Source: Chryseobacterium rhizoplanae
GTDB lineage: Bacteria; Bacteroidota; Bacteroidia; Flavobacteriales; Weeksellaceae
Direction: 5' to 3'
Length of the DNA stretch: 64,000 nucleotides
Assembly (NCBI RefSeq): GCF_900182655.1
Contig: NZ_FXTC01000002.1
Coordinates: forward strand, 248,001-312,000
Of the stretch, positions 15,080 to 24,386 are shown one piece after another (position 1 is the stretch's first letter; each line of letters starts with the position of its first letter). The notes under the pieces are model-generated. The model ran no database searches and was not told the DNA's origin. It saw nothing but the letters and a program-made list of their open reading frames with translations. The translations under genes and the position numbers were made by a program.

Positions 15080-17956
15080 TTAGAATCTGAATTGAAGGTT
15101 AACAAAATAGGATCTACCCTGGTTATACCAATATTTAGGAGCGAATACCATGTTTCCGCTGTCGTAATCATTAGCATAGTCAGTATAGTTAACATTTCTC
15201 GTCTGCTCAAATCCTCCTGTAATAAAGTTTCTGTTATTAAGGATATTATTTACCGATGCAGACACCAATACATAATACTTACCAATCAGCCAGGATTTAC
15301 CTGCATTCACATTGAAGAAGAATGCTGAAGGTAATTTTGTAGGAGTCAGAATTCTTGCAAGTTCTTCCTCTGTTACGTTATCATAAGGAACTCCCGGTGT
15401 ATTAGGGTTTGTATAGAATCTTTCTGTTCTGGTTACCGGAGAAGGGTCAAGGAACGAATGTCCGAAGTAGTTCCACGTAGCTCCTACCCACCAATATTTA
15501 GGGCTGCTGTAACGAAGACCTAATGTATATGCCTCCTGAGGTGTTCCTCCCTGTCTGTAGTTTTTAAGGGTAGCCTCTCCCATATTGGTATAAGATCTTG
15601 ATACGATATTTCCGTTTCCGTCAAGTTCTCTGAACGTTCCTACAGCATCAGATGCAAAATAAACGGTAGGGTTATTAGTATAAGTATATTGTCCTACACT
15701 TAGTAATCCGCTGGCTGTCAAGGTAGGAGTAAGTTTCACCTGTGCACCAAGTTCGATCCCCATATTTCTCTTATTAGCCCCCGCCAATACCTGTGTAATG
15801 AAAGCTCCATCCTGAACAGGAGTCTGATCTCCGCTTTCCGTCAGAGTAGTCAGCTTAACTCCCTGTGCGAAATATCTTTGTACACTTGTTTCGTTTTGAG
15901 TATTAACAAGGTAACCTGTCAATCTAAGTTTTACAATCGGAGTAGAAATTACATAACTCAAATCGTTGGCATCAACAACAACATTCTTGATTCCCGGAGT
16001 GGTAACACCGCTTACTCTTGTATTAAAATAAATATCATTTAAGAAAGGAGACTGTGAGAAGTAAGCTCCGTTATAAACCAGGAAGTTTCTACCATTGATT
16101 TTATACGTAACCTGACCTTTAACCCCTGCATTCCAGAAGTTTTGGTCTGCTCCTTTTCCGTAAGAAGACTCATACAGATAATGCTGGAATAAACCTTCTC
16201 TGCTGTTCGTTGTATATCCGAATAATCCGGAAACAAAAACATCAAATTTCCCTGTTGAAAATTTGAAAGCAGGATTTACTTTAAATTCCTGTCTTCTGAA
16301 AATATAGCTGTACCCGATTTTGTCCCCTTCTCTTTTGGCAACATCCGTATCATTTTCTCTTGTATTAAATTTTCCCCAAACACTTCCTGCAGTTGTATTG
16401 GATGCAAACGGATCCATATTCAGTGCAAAATCAGCTCCTAAAAGATCGTTTACTTCTCTGTACTGTTCAGATCTGTAGTTCTGGTAAGATAAGTTTAAAA
16501 TAAAACGGGAGGTATCGCTAAAGTTATAAGTATAGTGTGTAGAGACATTCCATACTTTATCATCTTTTACGTCGTCCACAAGATAATAAGCAGCTCTTCT
16601 CCCTCCAAACATAGCATTATACTCTACGTTTCTGTTGGCATTATAAAGATTATCCCAGTTGATCTGTGTATGCGACTGATCATCATTGGTCCACCAGTCT
16701 CTTGTAATTCCGACATTGGCAGCTTGTTCCGGAGACGGATTTGTATAGTTTAACCAATAGCTTGGTAAGTTACGGTAATAGGTCGGAGACGGGTTATTAG
16801 CTCTGTACCAATCAAGCCTCGAACTGTATTCTTTACCAAACTGGTAAGAAACAGAGGTCCATAACTGAGAGTTTTTATTGATTTTCCAGAAATCCTGCAA
16901 TTGGATCATGGGCTGGAAACCTCTTTTCACTCTTTCATTTCTTTTATCTCCATTTTGCCATCCCCAATAAGAGTTATAGTGAACACCTCGGAAATCATAG
17001 ACTTCCTGAGTACTTGGACTTGAAGAGCTTCTCGCATATTTGGAACCAATGGCGTTTAAAGTCATGGTATGGCTGTCGCTGAATTTCTTCTCAATACCAA
17101 TATATCCACTGTACGCATCATAAGCAGTACCATCCTGAATCCCTTCCTGTGCCCATCTTCTTGCGATCATTCCTGTAAATGCCCATCCGTTCTTATTCAT
17201 TCCGGAAGAGAATCTGTAAGACAATCTGTTCGTATAATTTCTGTTGGTCAGAGAGTACGTCAATTGACTTCCTTTTCTGTACTCGCTGGCTCTGGTATTC
17301 TTATAAAATACTCCGGTAGTTCCTCCGAAAGCATATTCAGAAGGTGCATGATTAGCTGCAATTTCCGGGTAACGGGTAATTTCGTTCAATCCTCCCCAGG
17401 TACTAAAGTCTACATCTCCATTATCTGCAGCGGCCATAGAAACCCCGTTGATCATATTCTCCCCTGTTCTGCTATCAATTCCTCTTGGGCGGAACCAGTA
17501 GGGTCCTAAATCGAAACTTGCAATTCTGTTGAATACATCCTGAGAAGACTGTAGTAATCCTACTGTTGCAGTTTGCTGTGCACCACCGCTATCACTTTCT
17601 CCCGAATCTTCTATGATAGCAAGTCCCTGATCTGCACCGTTCAATGCAGAATAAAGAGTAATTACTCCAAGATCTTTTCTCTTCTCATCACTGGTTACAT
17701 CAAATTCAAAAATTTTAGTTTCAAAATTTGGTTTTGTAACCATAATCTGATAATGTCCTGGCATCAAATCCGTAAATTGAAAATATCCGATTTTGTCCGC
17801 CTTTGCATCATTTCCTGCTCCTTTTAAATCTACACTTGCTTGCTCAACAGGCTTTCCTTCCGCATCCTTAAGATACGCAAACACTGTTGTCTGCGCATAA
17901 TAATATGAAGCAGGCAGCAAAGTAAATAAAGAGATCAATGATAATTTTTTAATCAT
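15080..17956 (-). CDS. TonB-dependent receptor with N-terminal carboxypeptidase-regulatory-like domain
   Basis: Outer-membrane transporter of 958 aa. A signal peptide (about 1-21, ending YYAQ) is followed by a CarboxypepD_reg-like beta-sandwich (about 25-100; GKPVEQASVDLKG, DLMPGHYQIMV), a plug-like region (about 130-230; VGLLQSSQDVFN, RPRGIDSRTGENMINGV) and a long barrel ending FVNLQFRF. It is the first gene of a two-gene operon with the DUF5689 lipoprotein and is divergent from a secreted endonuclease/exonuclease/phosphatase-family enzyme. The trio looks like an uptake locus, possibly for DNA/RNA fragments; this is inference from neighbours only. Confidence 0.92.
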   Translation of the reverse strand: MIKKLSLISLFTLLPASYYYAQTTVFAYLKDAEGKPVEQASVDLKGAGNDAKADKIGYFQFTDLMPGHYQIMVTKPNFETKIFEFDVTSDEKRKDLGVITLYSALNGADQGLAIIEDSGESDSGGAQQTATVGLLQSSQDVFNRIASFDLGPYWFRPRGIDSRTGENMINGVSMAAADNGDVDFSTWGGLNEITRYPEIAANHAPSEYAFGGTTGVFYKNTRASEYRKGSQLTYSLTNRNYTNRLSYRFSSGMNKNGWAFTGMIARRWAQEGIQDGTAYDAYSGYIGIEKKFSDSHTMTLNAIGSKYARSSSSPSTQEVYDFRGVHYNSYWGWQNGDKRNERVKRGFQPMIQLQDFWKINKNSQLWTSVSYQFGKEYSSRLDWYRANNPSPTYYRNLPSYWLNYTNPSPEQAANVGITRDWWTNDDQSHTQINWDNLYNANRNVEYNAMFGGRRAAYYLVDDVKDDKVWNVSTHYTYNFSDTSRFILNLSYQNYRSEQYREVNDLLGADFALNMDPFASNTTAGSVWGKFNTRENDTDVAKREGDKIGYSYIFRRQEFKVNPAFKFSTGKFDVFVSGLFGYTTNSREGLFQHYLYESSYGKGADQNFWNAGVKGQVTYKINGRNFLVYNGAYFSQSPFLNDIYFNTRVSGVTTPGIKNVVVDANDLSYVISTPIVKLRLTGYLVNTQNETSVQRYFAQGVKLTTLTESGDQTPVQDGAFITQVLAGANKRNMGIELGAQVKLTPTLTASGLLSVGQYTYTNNPTVYFASDAVGTFRELDGNGNIVSRSYTNMGEATLKNYRQGGTPQEAYTLGLRYSSPKYWWVGATWNYFGHSFLDPSPVTRTERFYTNPNTPGVPYDNVTEEELARILTPTKLPSAFFFNVNAGKSWLIGKYYVLVSASVNNILNNRNFITGGFEQTRNVNYTDYANDYDSGNMVFAPKYWYNQGRSYFVNLQFRF

Positions 17957-18017
17957 GAGTATGTTTATTTTTTAATACTTTTCTTATTAGTTTTCAACAG
18001 TTTAAAAGTTGGGGGCA

Positions 18018-18025
18018 CAAATTTA
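18018..18025 (-). promoter_or_regulatory. -7 box of the TonB receptor/DUF5689 operon
   Basis: On the - strand TAAATTTG is an exact TAnnTTTG match 61 bp before the receptor ATG. No TTG at the normal spacing. Confidence 0.5.
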
Positions 18026-18163
18026 ATCAAATTTTGTAATTCACCACTTTTTTAACCATATTTTTCCTTAACACTGCAAGGTTTTAAGAATCATTATATA
18101 ATTGACGCTAAGACAATTGCTCTTAAATTTACAAATATTTAAAACGTAGTGAATTAAAAAAAG

Positions 18164-18171
18164 TAAATTTG
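18164..18171 (+). promoter_or_regulatory. -7 box of the secreted nuclease-fold gene
   Basis: TAAATTTG, an exact match, lies 34 bp before the ATG at 18206. Box sequences of the two divergent units are identical, but no TTG is found upstream. Confidence 0.5.
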
Positions 18172-18205
18172 TAAATTAAATAGTATTAATAATAACTCAA
18201 AGAGG

Positions 18206-19396
18206 ATGAAGAGATTTTCGAGTCTGTTTGCCATCATTATTTCGATCATGGCATTTTCACAGCAACAGGGAAAACTGAGAAAAGTAGCTACTGTAGGTTT
18301 TTTAAACGTAGAAAACCTTTGGGACACTATCCGTTCAGCGGATTATATTGATGGGACCAAAGACATTAAAAATCCTGCTTTTCACAGAAGTATTCCTATA
18401 GATTCTATCAAATTCCTGGAAGCTGAAAAATATGAAGGACCATGGAGCGACGGTGCTCTGATTGGTAAAAAAGTAGTTAGAGAGCAAGGTGGTTCTGAAG
18501 AATTTACCCCAAAAAGTGCAAAGAACTACGGGACTAAAATTTACAAAGCAAAATTAGCCAATGAAGCCAAAGTAATTTCTGAAATGGGAGCACAGTATAC
18601 TAAAACGGCTCCGGCAGTAGTTGGATTAATTGAGGTTGAAAACAGACAGGTTATTCAGGATCTGATCAACGAACCTGCTTTAAAGAAATATGATTACGGA
18701 ATCATTCATTACAACTCTTATGATTACAGAGGGATTGACGTTGCATTGATCTATCAGAAAAGAAGATTCACCCCTACCAATTCATTAAAAAAAGAACTGA
18801 AAATATACGGTGACAACGGAAGAAGAGAGTATACGAGAGATATCCTTGTTGTAACAGGGTTTTTAGATAATGAAAAAGTGGCATTCTTTATGAACCACTG
18901 GCCTTCAAGAAGAGGAGGTGAAGCAATTTCTCTACCTAAAAGAAATGCAGCTGCAGCTTTATTAAAACAACAAATGGACAGTATAAGAGCCGCAGACCCA
19001 ACAACGAAGCTTTTTGCAATGGGTGACTTTAATGATGATCCTGTAAGCCCAAGTTTAAAAAACCACCTGAAAGCTCAGGCAGCACCTAAAGATCTAAGTG
19101 AAGAAACACCTTACCTGAATCTGATGTATCCTTTATATAAGAAAGGCGTGGCATCTCTTGCCTATCAGGATGCACCCAACCTGTTTGACCAGATTATTGT
19201 TTCTAAAAACGTAATTTCAGATCAGGTAACTAAAGAATATTCGGTGTACAAAACAGAAATTTTTGCCCCGGCTTATTTAGTTAATAAAGAAGGAAATTAT
19301 AAAGGATATCCTTTCAGATCCTGGAATGGAGATCAGTTTACAGGAGGCTACAGTGACCACTTCCCGGCATTCGTAGTTCTTCAGAAAGAACCATAA
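18206..19396 (+). CDS. secreted endonuclease/exonuclease/phosphatase (EEP) family protein
   Basis: Exported metal-dependent phosphoesterase of 396 aa. A signal peptide (about 1-19, ending AFSQ) precedes the EEP fold. Motifs in order are GFLNVENLWDT (metal-binding Asn/Glu), VGLIEVEN (catalytic Glu), DYRGIDVALIY, FFMNHWPSRRGGE, the MGDFNDDP active-site Asp/Asn pair, and the C-terminal GGYSDHFPAFV Asp-His pair. All catalytic positions are present. Likely substrates are nucleic acids, but the fold also serves lipid and sugar-phosphate phosphatases. It is transcribed divergently from a TonB receptor/DUF5689 operon and is followed by a terminator. A ready-for-import role upstream of that receptor is inferred. 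Confidence 0.85.
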   Translation: MKRFSSLFAIIISIMAFSQQQGKLRKVATVGFLNVENLWDTIRSADYIDGTKDIKNPAFHRSIPIDSIKFLEAEKYEGPWSDGALIGKKVVREQGGSEEFTPKSAKNYGTKIYKAKLANEAKVISEMGAQYTKTAPAVVGLIEVENRQVIQDLINEPALKKYDYGIIHYNSYDYRGIDVALIYQKRRFTPTNSLKKELKIYGDNGRREYTRDILVVTGFLDNEKVAFFMNHWPSRRGGEAISLPKRNAAAALLKQQMDSIRAADPTTKLFAMGDFNDDPVSPSLKNHLKAQAAPKDLSEETPYLNLMYPLYKKGVASLAYQDAPNLFDQIIVSKNVISDQVTKEYSVYKTEIFAPAYLVNKEGNYKGYPFRSWNGDQFTGGYSDHFPAFVVLQKEP

Positions 19397-19403
19397 ATAA
19401 GTT

Positions 19404-19430
19404 AGGCACTCTTATTGGAGTGCTTTTTTT
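19404..19430 (+). terminator. rho-independent terminator after the EEP gene
   Basis: GCACTC (19406-19411), loop TTATTG, GAGTGC (19418-19423), then seven T. Confidence 0.85.
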
Positions 19431-19447
19431 ATATAAATACCTTCATC

Positions 19448-19867
19448 ATGAAAAATATTATTTTATTGGTATTGATCGCATTGATACCTTACAGCTGTTT
19501 TTCTCAGGAATCACCAAAGAAAGATAAAGAACAACATGAAATGAAGCCTTCCAAAAACGAAGACGGAGAATGGGATCTTACGGTCATTGATACACAATTC
19601 GATTATTTTTTGAGCGCTGTTGCCAAGCCCATCAGCCAGTATACAGAATCTTATCTGAAGACAAAAAACACATTTTTGGTGAACGAATGGAACAGTTATT
19701 ATAATTCCGGGAGATACAGAAATATCATAGAATCCGGAATAGATTATGATCCTCAGGAAAATTATGGGATCAAGTTTGAATATAAATTATACCAGGTTTT
19801 TGTATATGTAAACTGGAAATACAAACTAAGGCTGAATGGTTTATCCGGAAGCGATGCCATAAGATAA
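19448..19867 (+). CDS. DUF6146 family exported protein
   Basis: A 139-aa protein with an N-terminal signal segment (MKNIILLVLIALIPYSC); Cys17 could be lipidated, but PYSC is a poor lipobox, so secretion by ordinary signal peptidase (FSQ) is equally possible. The rest shows the family pattern FLSAVAKPISQYTESYL, NTFLVNEWNSYY and IDYDPQENYGIKFEYKLYQ. Function unknown. The ATG at 19448 is preferred over 19415 because the latter overlaps the terminator of the preceding gene. It converges with the superoxide dismutase gene. Confidence 0.75.
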   Translation: MKNIILLVLIALIPYSCFSQESPKKDKEQHEMKPSKNEDGEWDLTVIDTQFDYFLSAVAKPISQYTESYLKTKNTFLVNEWNSYYNSGRYRNIIESGIDYDPQENYGIKFEYKLYQVFVYVNWKYKLRLNGLSGSDAIR

Positions 19868-19888
19868 ATTTTAAATAATACTCAATAA

Positions 19889-19917
19889 AAAAGGTTCAGA
19901 ATTGCTCTGAACCTTTT
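19889..19917. terminator. bidirectional terminator between DUF6146 gene and sod
   Basis: AAAAGGTTCAGA (19889-19900), loop ATTGC, TCTGAACCTTTT (19906-19917): a perfect 12-bp stem with A/T flanks on both sides. Confidence 0.9.
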
Positions 19918-19939
19918 CATTTTTTATAATAGCTGAAAA

Positions 19940-20536
19940 TTATTTATTGAATAATTCTTCTACTTTATCCCAGTTTACTACATCGAAGAATGCAGAAACA
20001 TAGTCAGGTCTTCTGTTTTGGTAGTTTAAATAATAAGCGTGCTCCCAAACATCTAATCCTAAAACCGGAGTTCCTTTAACGTCTGCTACAGGCATTAATG
20101 GGTTATCCTGGTTGGGTGTAGAAGAAACAGATACAGAACCGTCAGCATTTTTTACTAACCAAGCCCATCCTGAACCGAATCTTGTTTTAGCAGCATCAGA
20201 AAAATCAGTTTTGAATTTCTCAAGACCTCCGTAATTTTCGATCGCAGCTTTTACATTTCCTACAGGCTCTTTGCTTCCTCCCGGAGTTAAAATTTCCCAG
20301 AATAATGAGTGATTGAAGTGTCCTCCTCCATTATTTCTTACTGCTGGTTTATCAGTTCCTGTCTGGCAGATTTCTTCGATAGTTTTTCCTGCTAGTTCAG
20401 TTCCTTCAATTGCTTTATTTAAATTGTCAATGTATGCCTGGTGGTGTTTTGTATGGTGGATTTCCATAGTTCTTGCATCAATAGTTGGCTCTAATGCATC
20501 ATATGCATATCCTAGTTTTGGTAATTCAAATGACAT
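19940..20536 (-). CDS. sodA: superoxide dismutase (Mn/Fe family)
   Basis: Cytoplasmic enzyme (198 aa, no signal peptide) dismutating superoxide. Metal ligands are His27 (MEIHHTKHH), His76 ([11 protein letters not shown]), Asp162 and His166 ([16 protein letters not shown]). The [10 protein letters not shown] sequence together with Gln143 in TPNQDNPLM is characteristic of the Mn-dependent branch, although cambialistic activity is possible. It is single-copy and monocistronic, with an unusually complete Bacteroidota promoter and terminators on both sides, consistent with independent strong expression. Confidence 0.95.
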   Translation of the reverse strand: MSFELPKLGYAYDALEPTIDARTMEIHHTKHHQAYIDNLNKAIEGTELAGKTIEEICQTGTDKPAVRNNGGGHFNHSLFWEILTPGGSKEPVGNVKAAIENYGGLEKFKTDFSDAAKTRFGSGWAWLVKNADGSVSVSSTPNQDNPLMPVADVKGTPVLGLDVWEHAYYLNYQNRRPDYVSAFFDVVNWDKVEELFNK

Positions 20537-20561
20537 AATTTTTATTTTTAATGTTATATTC

Positions 20562-20592
20562 CAAAATTAGCCAATATTTAAGGGATTATCAA
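20562..20592 (-). promoter_or_regulatory. complete promoter of sod (TTG-N20-TAATTTTG)
   Basis: On the - strand the -33 TTG is at 20590-20592 and the -7 TAATTTTG at 20562-20569, separated by 20 bp. Expected transcription start is near 20557, giving a leader of about 20 nt. Confidence 0.8.
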
Positions 20593-20677
20593 GGATTGAA
20601 TATTACTTTAATAAATCTTTAACATTGATATATTGATTTAGAATGAATTACGTTTTAAAATATTTATCTCCATGACA

Positions 20678-20709
20678 ATAAAAAGCACGAACCCAATGGC
20701 CCGTGCTTT
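20678..20709 (-). terminator. rho-independent terminator after rho
   Basis: Read on the - strand, AAAGCACG pairs with CGTGCTTT around a 12-base loop and is followed by TTATTGT. Located 25 bp downstream of the rho stop. Confidence 0.8.
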
Positions 20710-20733
20710 CTATTAAACAATAATTAAATTAAT

Positions 20734-22566
20734 TTATTTATTCATAGACATCAGGAATTCTTCATTATTAAGAGTTCCTTTAATGTTTTTATTTACAAAT
20801 TCCATTGCTTCCACAGGATTCATTTCAGAAAGGTATTTTCTGAAGATCCACATTCTCTGAGAAGTTACTTCATCCAGAAGAAGATCATCTCTACGGGTGC
20901 TTGAAGAAATTAAGTCGATAGCAGGATAAATTCTTCTGTTAGCAATTTTTCTGTCTAACTGAAGCTCCATGTTACCTGTACCTTTAAATTCTTCAAAGAT
21001 TACTTCATCCATTTTAGAACCTGTATCAATCAATGCAGTGGCAATGATCGTAAGAGATCCTCCTCCCTCGATTTTTCTTGCTGCACCAAAGAACCTTTTC
21101 GGCTTGTGAAGAGCATTGGCATCTACCCCACCGGAAAGAACTTTACCTGATGCAGGAGTAACCGTGTTGTATGCTCTTGCCAATCTCGTGATTGAATCCA
21201 GTAAGATAACAACATCATGCCCGCACTCAACCATTCTCTGTGCTTTCGCCAGAACAAGGTTAGCTACTTTCACATGTTTTTCAGCTGCTTCGTCAAATGT
21301 AGAAGCAATAACTTCTGCATTTACACTTCTTTCCATATCAGTAACCTCTTCCGGACGTTCATCGATCAAAAGAACCATCATGTATACTTCCGGGTGGTTA
21401 GCAGCAATAGAGTTGGCGATATCTTTCAGCAACATCGTCTTACCTGTTTTAGGCTGGGCCACGATCATTGCTCTCTGTCCTTTTCCAATAGGTGCAAATA
21501 GGTCTACAATTCTTGTAGAAACCGTAGATTCGCTTCCTGCAAGATTGAATTTTTCCTCAGGGAAAAGCGGTGTAAGGTATTCAAAAGCTACACGGTCTTT
21601 AATGAACGCAAGATCGCGACCATTAACTTCTGTAGGTTTTAATAGTGAAAAATATTTCTCTCCTTCTTTTGGAAGTCTTACAATCCCTTTTACAGTATCT
21701 CCGGTTTTCAACCCATAATTTCTAATCTGAGCAGTAGATACATACACATCATCAGGAGAAGAGATATAACTGAAATCTGAAGAACGCAAAAATCCGTAGT
21801 TATCCGGTAATATTTCCAAAACCCCTTCAATACTTACCAAACCATCGAAATTAAATTCTTTTTTATGGTCATGCTGCTCCTCTGCCTTTTCAGAATGTCT
21901 GTTCTGATTTTGGTTTTGATGCTGCTGGTGCTGGTTTTGGTTTTGATTTTTATGTTGGTTTCCACTGTTCTGTGGATGGTTGTGTCCTTTTTGAGGTCTG
22001 TTAGCCTGTTGTTGAGGATTGTTAGGCTTTTCTTCAGCCTGAGCAGGCTCTTGAGATTCTGTGTTTTTTGGAGCTTCTGTTTTTTCCTGAGATACTTCTG
22101 CGTTACCTATATTGGTAGAAACTCTTTTTCTTTTCTTTTTAGCCTGGGCGCTTGCTGCAGATTCTTCTGTTATTACAGCTGCTTCAGCTTTGGGCTCTTC
22201 CGGTTTTACTTCTTCAGAGGCGGATACCTTTTCTTCTACTTTCTCTTCTGCTTTAGGTTCTTCTGCCGGAGCTTTTGGGTTTGTGTTTGTATTTGTTTTT
22301 GGCTTGGCTGCTGGTTTCTTCGGAGCAGCTTTTCTTGCCGGGGCTTTAACAGGTTTATCTGCTGGGGCCTCTTCAGTAGTTATACTGGTGGTTTCTGTGG
22401 CGTTGAAATAATCTTTTGCAACTTTAGGGTTAGAAGCCTGAAAGTCAAGAATAGCAAAGATCTTGTCATTTTCATTGCTGGTTCTTGCAACTTTAACGCC
22501 TAAATCTTTTAAGATTTTAGTCAGTTCCGTTACGGATTTTGACCTTAACGTTTCTATGTTAAACAT
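20734..22566 (-). CDS. rho: transcription termination factor Rho with long disordered insert
   Basis: Hexameric RNA-dependent ATPase/helicase, 610 aa versus about 420 for the E. coli protein. Residues 1-50 are the N-terminal helical Rho_N domain. Residues about 57-237 are a low-complexity insert: an Ala/Pro/Lys/Glu-rich half, then an Asn/Gln/His-rich half. From about 240 come the OB-fold RNA-binding domain ([16 protein letters not shown]), the P-loop AQPKTGKT (370-377), [22 protein letters not shown] and the R-loop/arginine-finger region [10 protein letters not shown]. Insert-containing Rho is normal in Bacteroidota; work on Bacteroides thetaiotaomicron linked the insert to phase separation. 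It has a complete promoter and a leader near 73 nt. Confidence 0.97.
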   Translation of the reverse strand: MFNIETLRSKSVTELTKILKDLGVKVARTSNENDKIFAILDFQASNPKVAKDYFNATETTSITTEEAPADKPVKAPARKAAPKKPAAKPKTNTNTNPKAPAEEPKAEEKVEEKVSASEEVKPEEPKAEAAVITEESAASAQAKKKRKRVSTNIGNAEVSQEKTEAPKNTESQEPAQAEEKPNNPQQQANRPQKGHNHPQNSGNQHKNQNQNQHQQHQNQNQNRHSEKAEEQHDHKKEFNFDGLVSIEGVLEILPDNYGFLRSSDFSYISSPDDVYVSTAQIRNYGLKTGDTVKGIVRLPKEGEKYFSLLKPTEVNGRDLAFIKDRVAFEYLTPLFPEEKFNLAGSESTVSTRIVDLFAPIGKGQRAMIVAQPKTGKTMLLKDIANSIAANHPEVYMMVLLIDERPEEVTDMERSVNAEVIASTFDEAAEKHVKVANLVLAKAQRMVECGHDVVILLDSITRLARAYNTVTPASGKVLSGGVDANALHKPKRFFGAARKIEGGGSLTIIATALIDTGSKMDEVIFEEFKGTGNMELQLDRKIANRRIYPAIDLISSSTRRDDLLLDEVTSQRMWIFRKYLSEMNPVEAMEFVNKNIKGTLNNEEFLMSMNK

Positions 22567-22644
22567 ATTTATGTAAAAATGTAATTAATTGTGAGTAAGA
22601 AAAGTAAGTCCGGTGACTTTTGTTTTCAAGTACATTGTATAATG

Positions 22645-22674
22645 CAAATCTACACTTATTTTTGAATTGTGCAA
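22645..22674 (-). promoter_or_regulatory. rho promoter (TTG-N19-TAGATTTG)
   Basis: On the - strand the -33 TTG is at 22672-22674 and the -7 TAGATTTG at 22645-22652, spacing 19 bp. It overlaps the divergent promoter of the DUF4293 gene. Confidence 0.78.
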
Positions 22675-22691
22675 AATTTATGTTATTTTTG
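22662..22691 (+). promoter_or_regulatory. promoter of the DUF4293 gene (TTG-N19-TATTTTTG)
   Basis: The -33 TTG is at 22662-22664 and the -7 TATTTTTG at 22684-22691, with the optimal 19-bp spacing; the ATG follows 18 bp later. The -33 regions of this and the rho promoter interleave over 22662-22674. Confidence 0.8.
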
Positions 22692-22709
22692 CCAAGAATT
22701 TAATATTCA

Positions 22710-23099
22710 ATGCTACAGAGAATACAAACAATATGGACGTTATTAGCAGTTTTAGCTGCTGTTTTCCTTTTTATAACAGGACAGGATGTTGTTATTTCAG
22801 ACAGTATTCCTTTACTTAATATTGGAAGTATACTGCTTGTAATCATTGGAGCATTAAGTATTTTTAGTTTCAAAAACAGAAAAAGACAAATTTTGCTGAA
22901 TACCATCAGCATCATTATAAACGTTTTGTTGATTGGTGTATTGGCGTACTGGTTACTAAACTTATCCGGAGGAATTCAGATTCCTGAGAAGGGTATTGAG
23001 CCGATTTTCCCATTGATTGCGGTAATATGTCTGCTTATTGCAAACATGTATATCCGTAAAGATGAGAGGCTCGTAAAATCTGTAGACAGACTTCGATAG
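22710..23099 (+). CDS. DUF4293 family membrane protein
   Basis: A 129-aa integral membrane protein with four helices (about 8-24, 35-52, 63-82 and 95-112), beginning MLQRIQTIWTLLA as is typical for the family. Its position divergent from rho is, in my recollection, conserved in Bacteroidota. No catalytic residues are apparent; function unknown. It has its own complete promoter and terminator. Confidence 0.82.
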   Translation: MLQRIQTIWTLLAVLAAVFLFITGQDVVISDSIPLLNIGSILLVIIGALSIFSFKNRKRQILLNTISIIINVLLIGVLAYWLLNLSGGIQIPEKGIEPIFPLIAVICLLIANMYIRKDERLVKSVDRLR

Positions 23100-23123
23100 C
23101 CTTACAACGATTTTTTGAGTGAG

Positions 23124-23151
23124 AACAGCTTCTTTTAGGAGCTGTTTTTTT
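23124..23151 (+). terminator. rho-independent terminator after the DUF4293 gene
   Basis: ACAGCTTC (23125-23132) pairs with GGAGCTGT (23138-23145) and is followed by seven T. Confidence 0.85.
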
Positions 23152-23230
23152 ATTTCCCACATATTCTGTAATTTCAATGCAACTTTTTGATCAAAACCAC
23201 GACAGATCATATAATTTTTAATAAAAGACA

Positions 23231-24151
23231 ATGAAAAAGCTAACCTATCTTACTTTATCACTATTCTCCATATTTACCTTTGCACAGGAAGTTTCCAAAG
23301 AAAAAGTAAAAACAGTTCTTTCCACTCTTGCTTCAGACGAAATGAAGGGCCGTGAAATTGGAACTCAGGAAAATGAAAATGCTGCCAACTACATTGCTAA
23401 GCTCTTCAAAGAAAATAATCTGGAATACTGTACCGGAAAATCCTATCTGGTACCATTTGATTATAATGGGAAAACAGTATACAATGTCTGCGGGGTCAAA
23501 AAGGGAAAGACAGATCAGTATCTTGGATTTTCAGGGCATTTTGATCATATCGGCACCAGTGACAAAAGTGGTGACAACATTTATAACGGAGCAGATGATG
23601 ATGCCAGCGGAATTACAACTCTGGTAGGCATTGCCGATTATTTTAAAAATAAAAAGCCTGAATTCTCAATGGTCTTCATGGCGTTCAATGGAGAAGAAAA
23701 AGGAATGTTGGGTTCAAGAGCAATTTCAACGGACAAAAACCTGGATCCTATCTATAATAAGATGACTGCCCTTTTCAATTTTGAAATGGTAGCTACAGAA
23801 TCGCAATGGGGAAAAAATGCATTATACATGACGGGAGACGGATTCTCCGATCTTGATGAGCTTTTCAATAAAAACGCTGTAAACGGATTAAAAATCAATG
23901 CAGATCCCTATGCAAAACAACAGCTGTTTTACCGTTCAGACAATGTCAGCTTTGTAAAAAAGAAAATCATTGCCCATTCATTCTCTACCGTTGATATGAC
24001 GAAAGCTTCTCATTATCACCATGAAAATGATGATATCAACATCGTAGATTTCGATAATATGACACAGATTATCAATAATTTTGGAAAAACGCTGGATAAA
24101 CTGAATCCTAAAAATTTCAATCCAAAGTATAACGATCAGGTGAAATTTTAA
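23231..24151 (+). CDS. M28 family zinc aminopeptidase, exported
   Basis: Secreted metallopeptidase of 306 aa. A signal peptide ends FTFAQ (about 1-19). The two-zinc site of family M28 is visible: GHFDHIG (His103), GADDDASG (bridging Asp near 122), NGEEKGMLGS (catalytic Glu155 and ligand Glu156), FNFEMVA, and the late histidine in the ASHYHHENDD segment. Overall length fits the short aminopeptidase type. Single-gene unit; a terminator follows. Substrate specificity cannot be told. Confidence 0.9.
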   Translation: MKKLTYLTLSLFSIFTFAQEVSKEKVKTVLSTLASDEMKGREIGTQENENAANYIAKLFKENNLEYCTGKSYLVPFDYNGKTVYNVCGVKKGKTDQYLGFSGHFDHIGTSDKSGDNIYNGADDDASGITTLVGIADYFKNKKPEFSMVFMAFNGEEKGMLGSRAISTDKNLDPIYNKMTALFNFEMVATESQWGKNALYMTGDGFSDLDELFNKNAVNGLKINADPYAKQQLFYRSDNVSFVKKKIIAHSFSTVDMTKASHYHHENDDINIVDFDNMTQIINNFGKTLDKLNPKNFNPKYNDQVKF

Positions 24152-24168
24152 TTAAACTATCCTATAAA

Positions 24169-24195
24169 GAACCGCTTTTCCAGCGGTTTTCTTTG
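24169..24195 (+). terminator. rho-independent terminator after the M28 peptidase
   Basis: AACCGCT (24170-24176) pairs with AGCGGTT (24182-24188), followed by TTCTTTG. Confidence 0.75.
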
Positions 24196-24358
24196 TTAAA
24201 CAGCCACAGTCTTTTATTTTTTAATATTGAATTTCAATGTCCGGTTATTTAATAAAAAATAAAGTACAATACTCCTGAGTTGTAACAAAAAGACATTTTT
24301 TGAAACATATCCATTAAAGTAAAACAGGATTAAGAACGTCTTATCTTTTAATTTTACG

Positions 24359-24366
24359 TAATTTTG
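24359..24366 (+). promoter_or_regulatory. -7 box of the ABC exporter gene
   Basis: TAATTTTG, an exact match, ends 20 bp before the ATG at 24387; no TTG at standard spacing. The remainder of 24196-24358 contains nothing else recognised. Confidence 0.55.
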
Positions 24367-24386
24367 CTATCCAATTTTTTCATTGA

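Noticed and set aside
21865..22503. Long + strand ORFs (212 aa, and 99 aa at 22112-22411) opposite rho
   Set aside because: They are antisense to the low-complexity insert of rho; the Phe/Leu/Val/Cys-rich translations mirror its Lys/Asn/Gln/Glu codons. No promoter box or family likeness.
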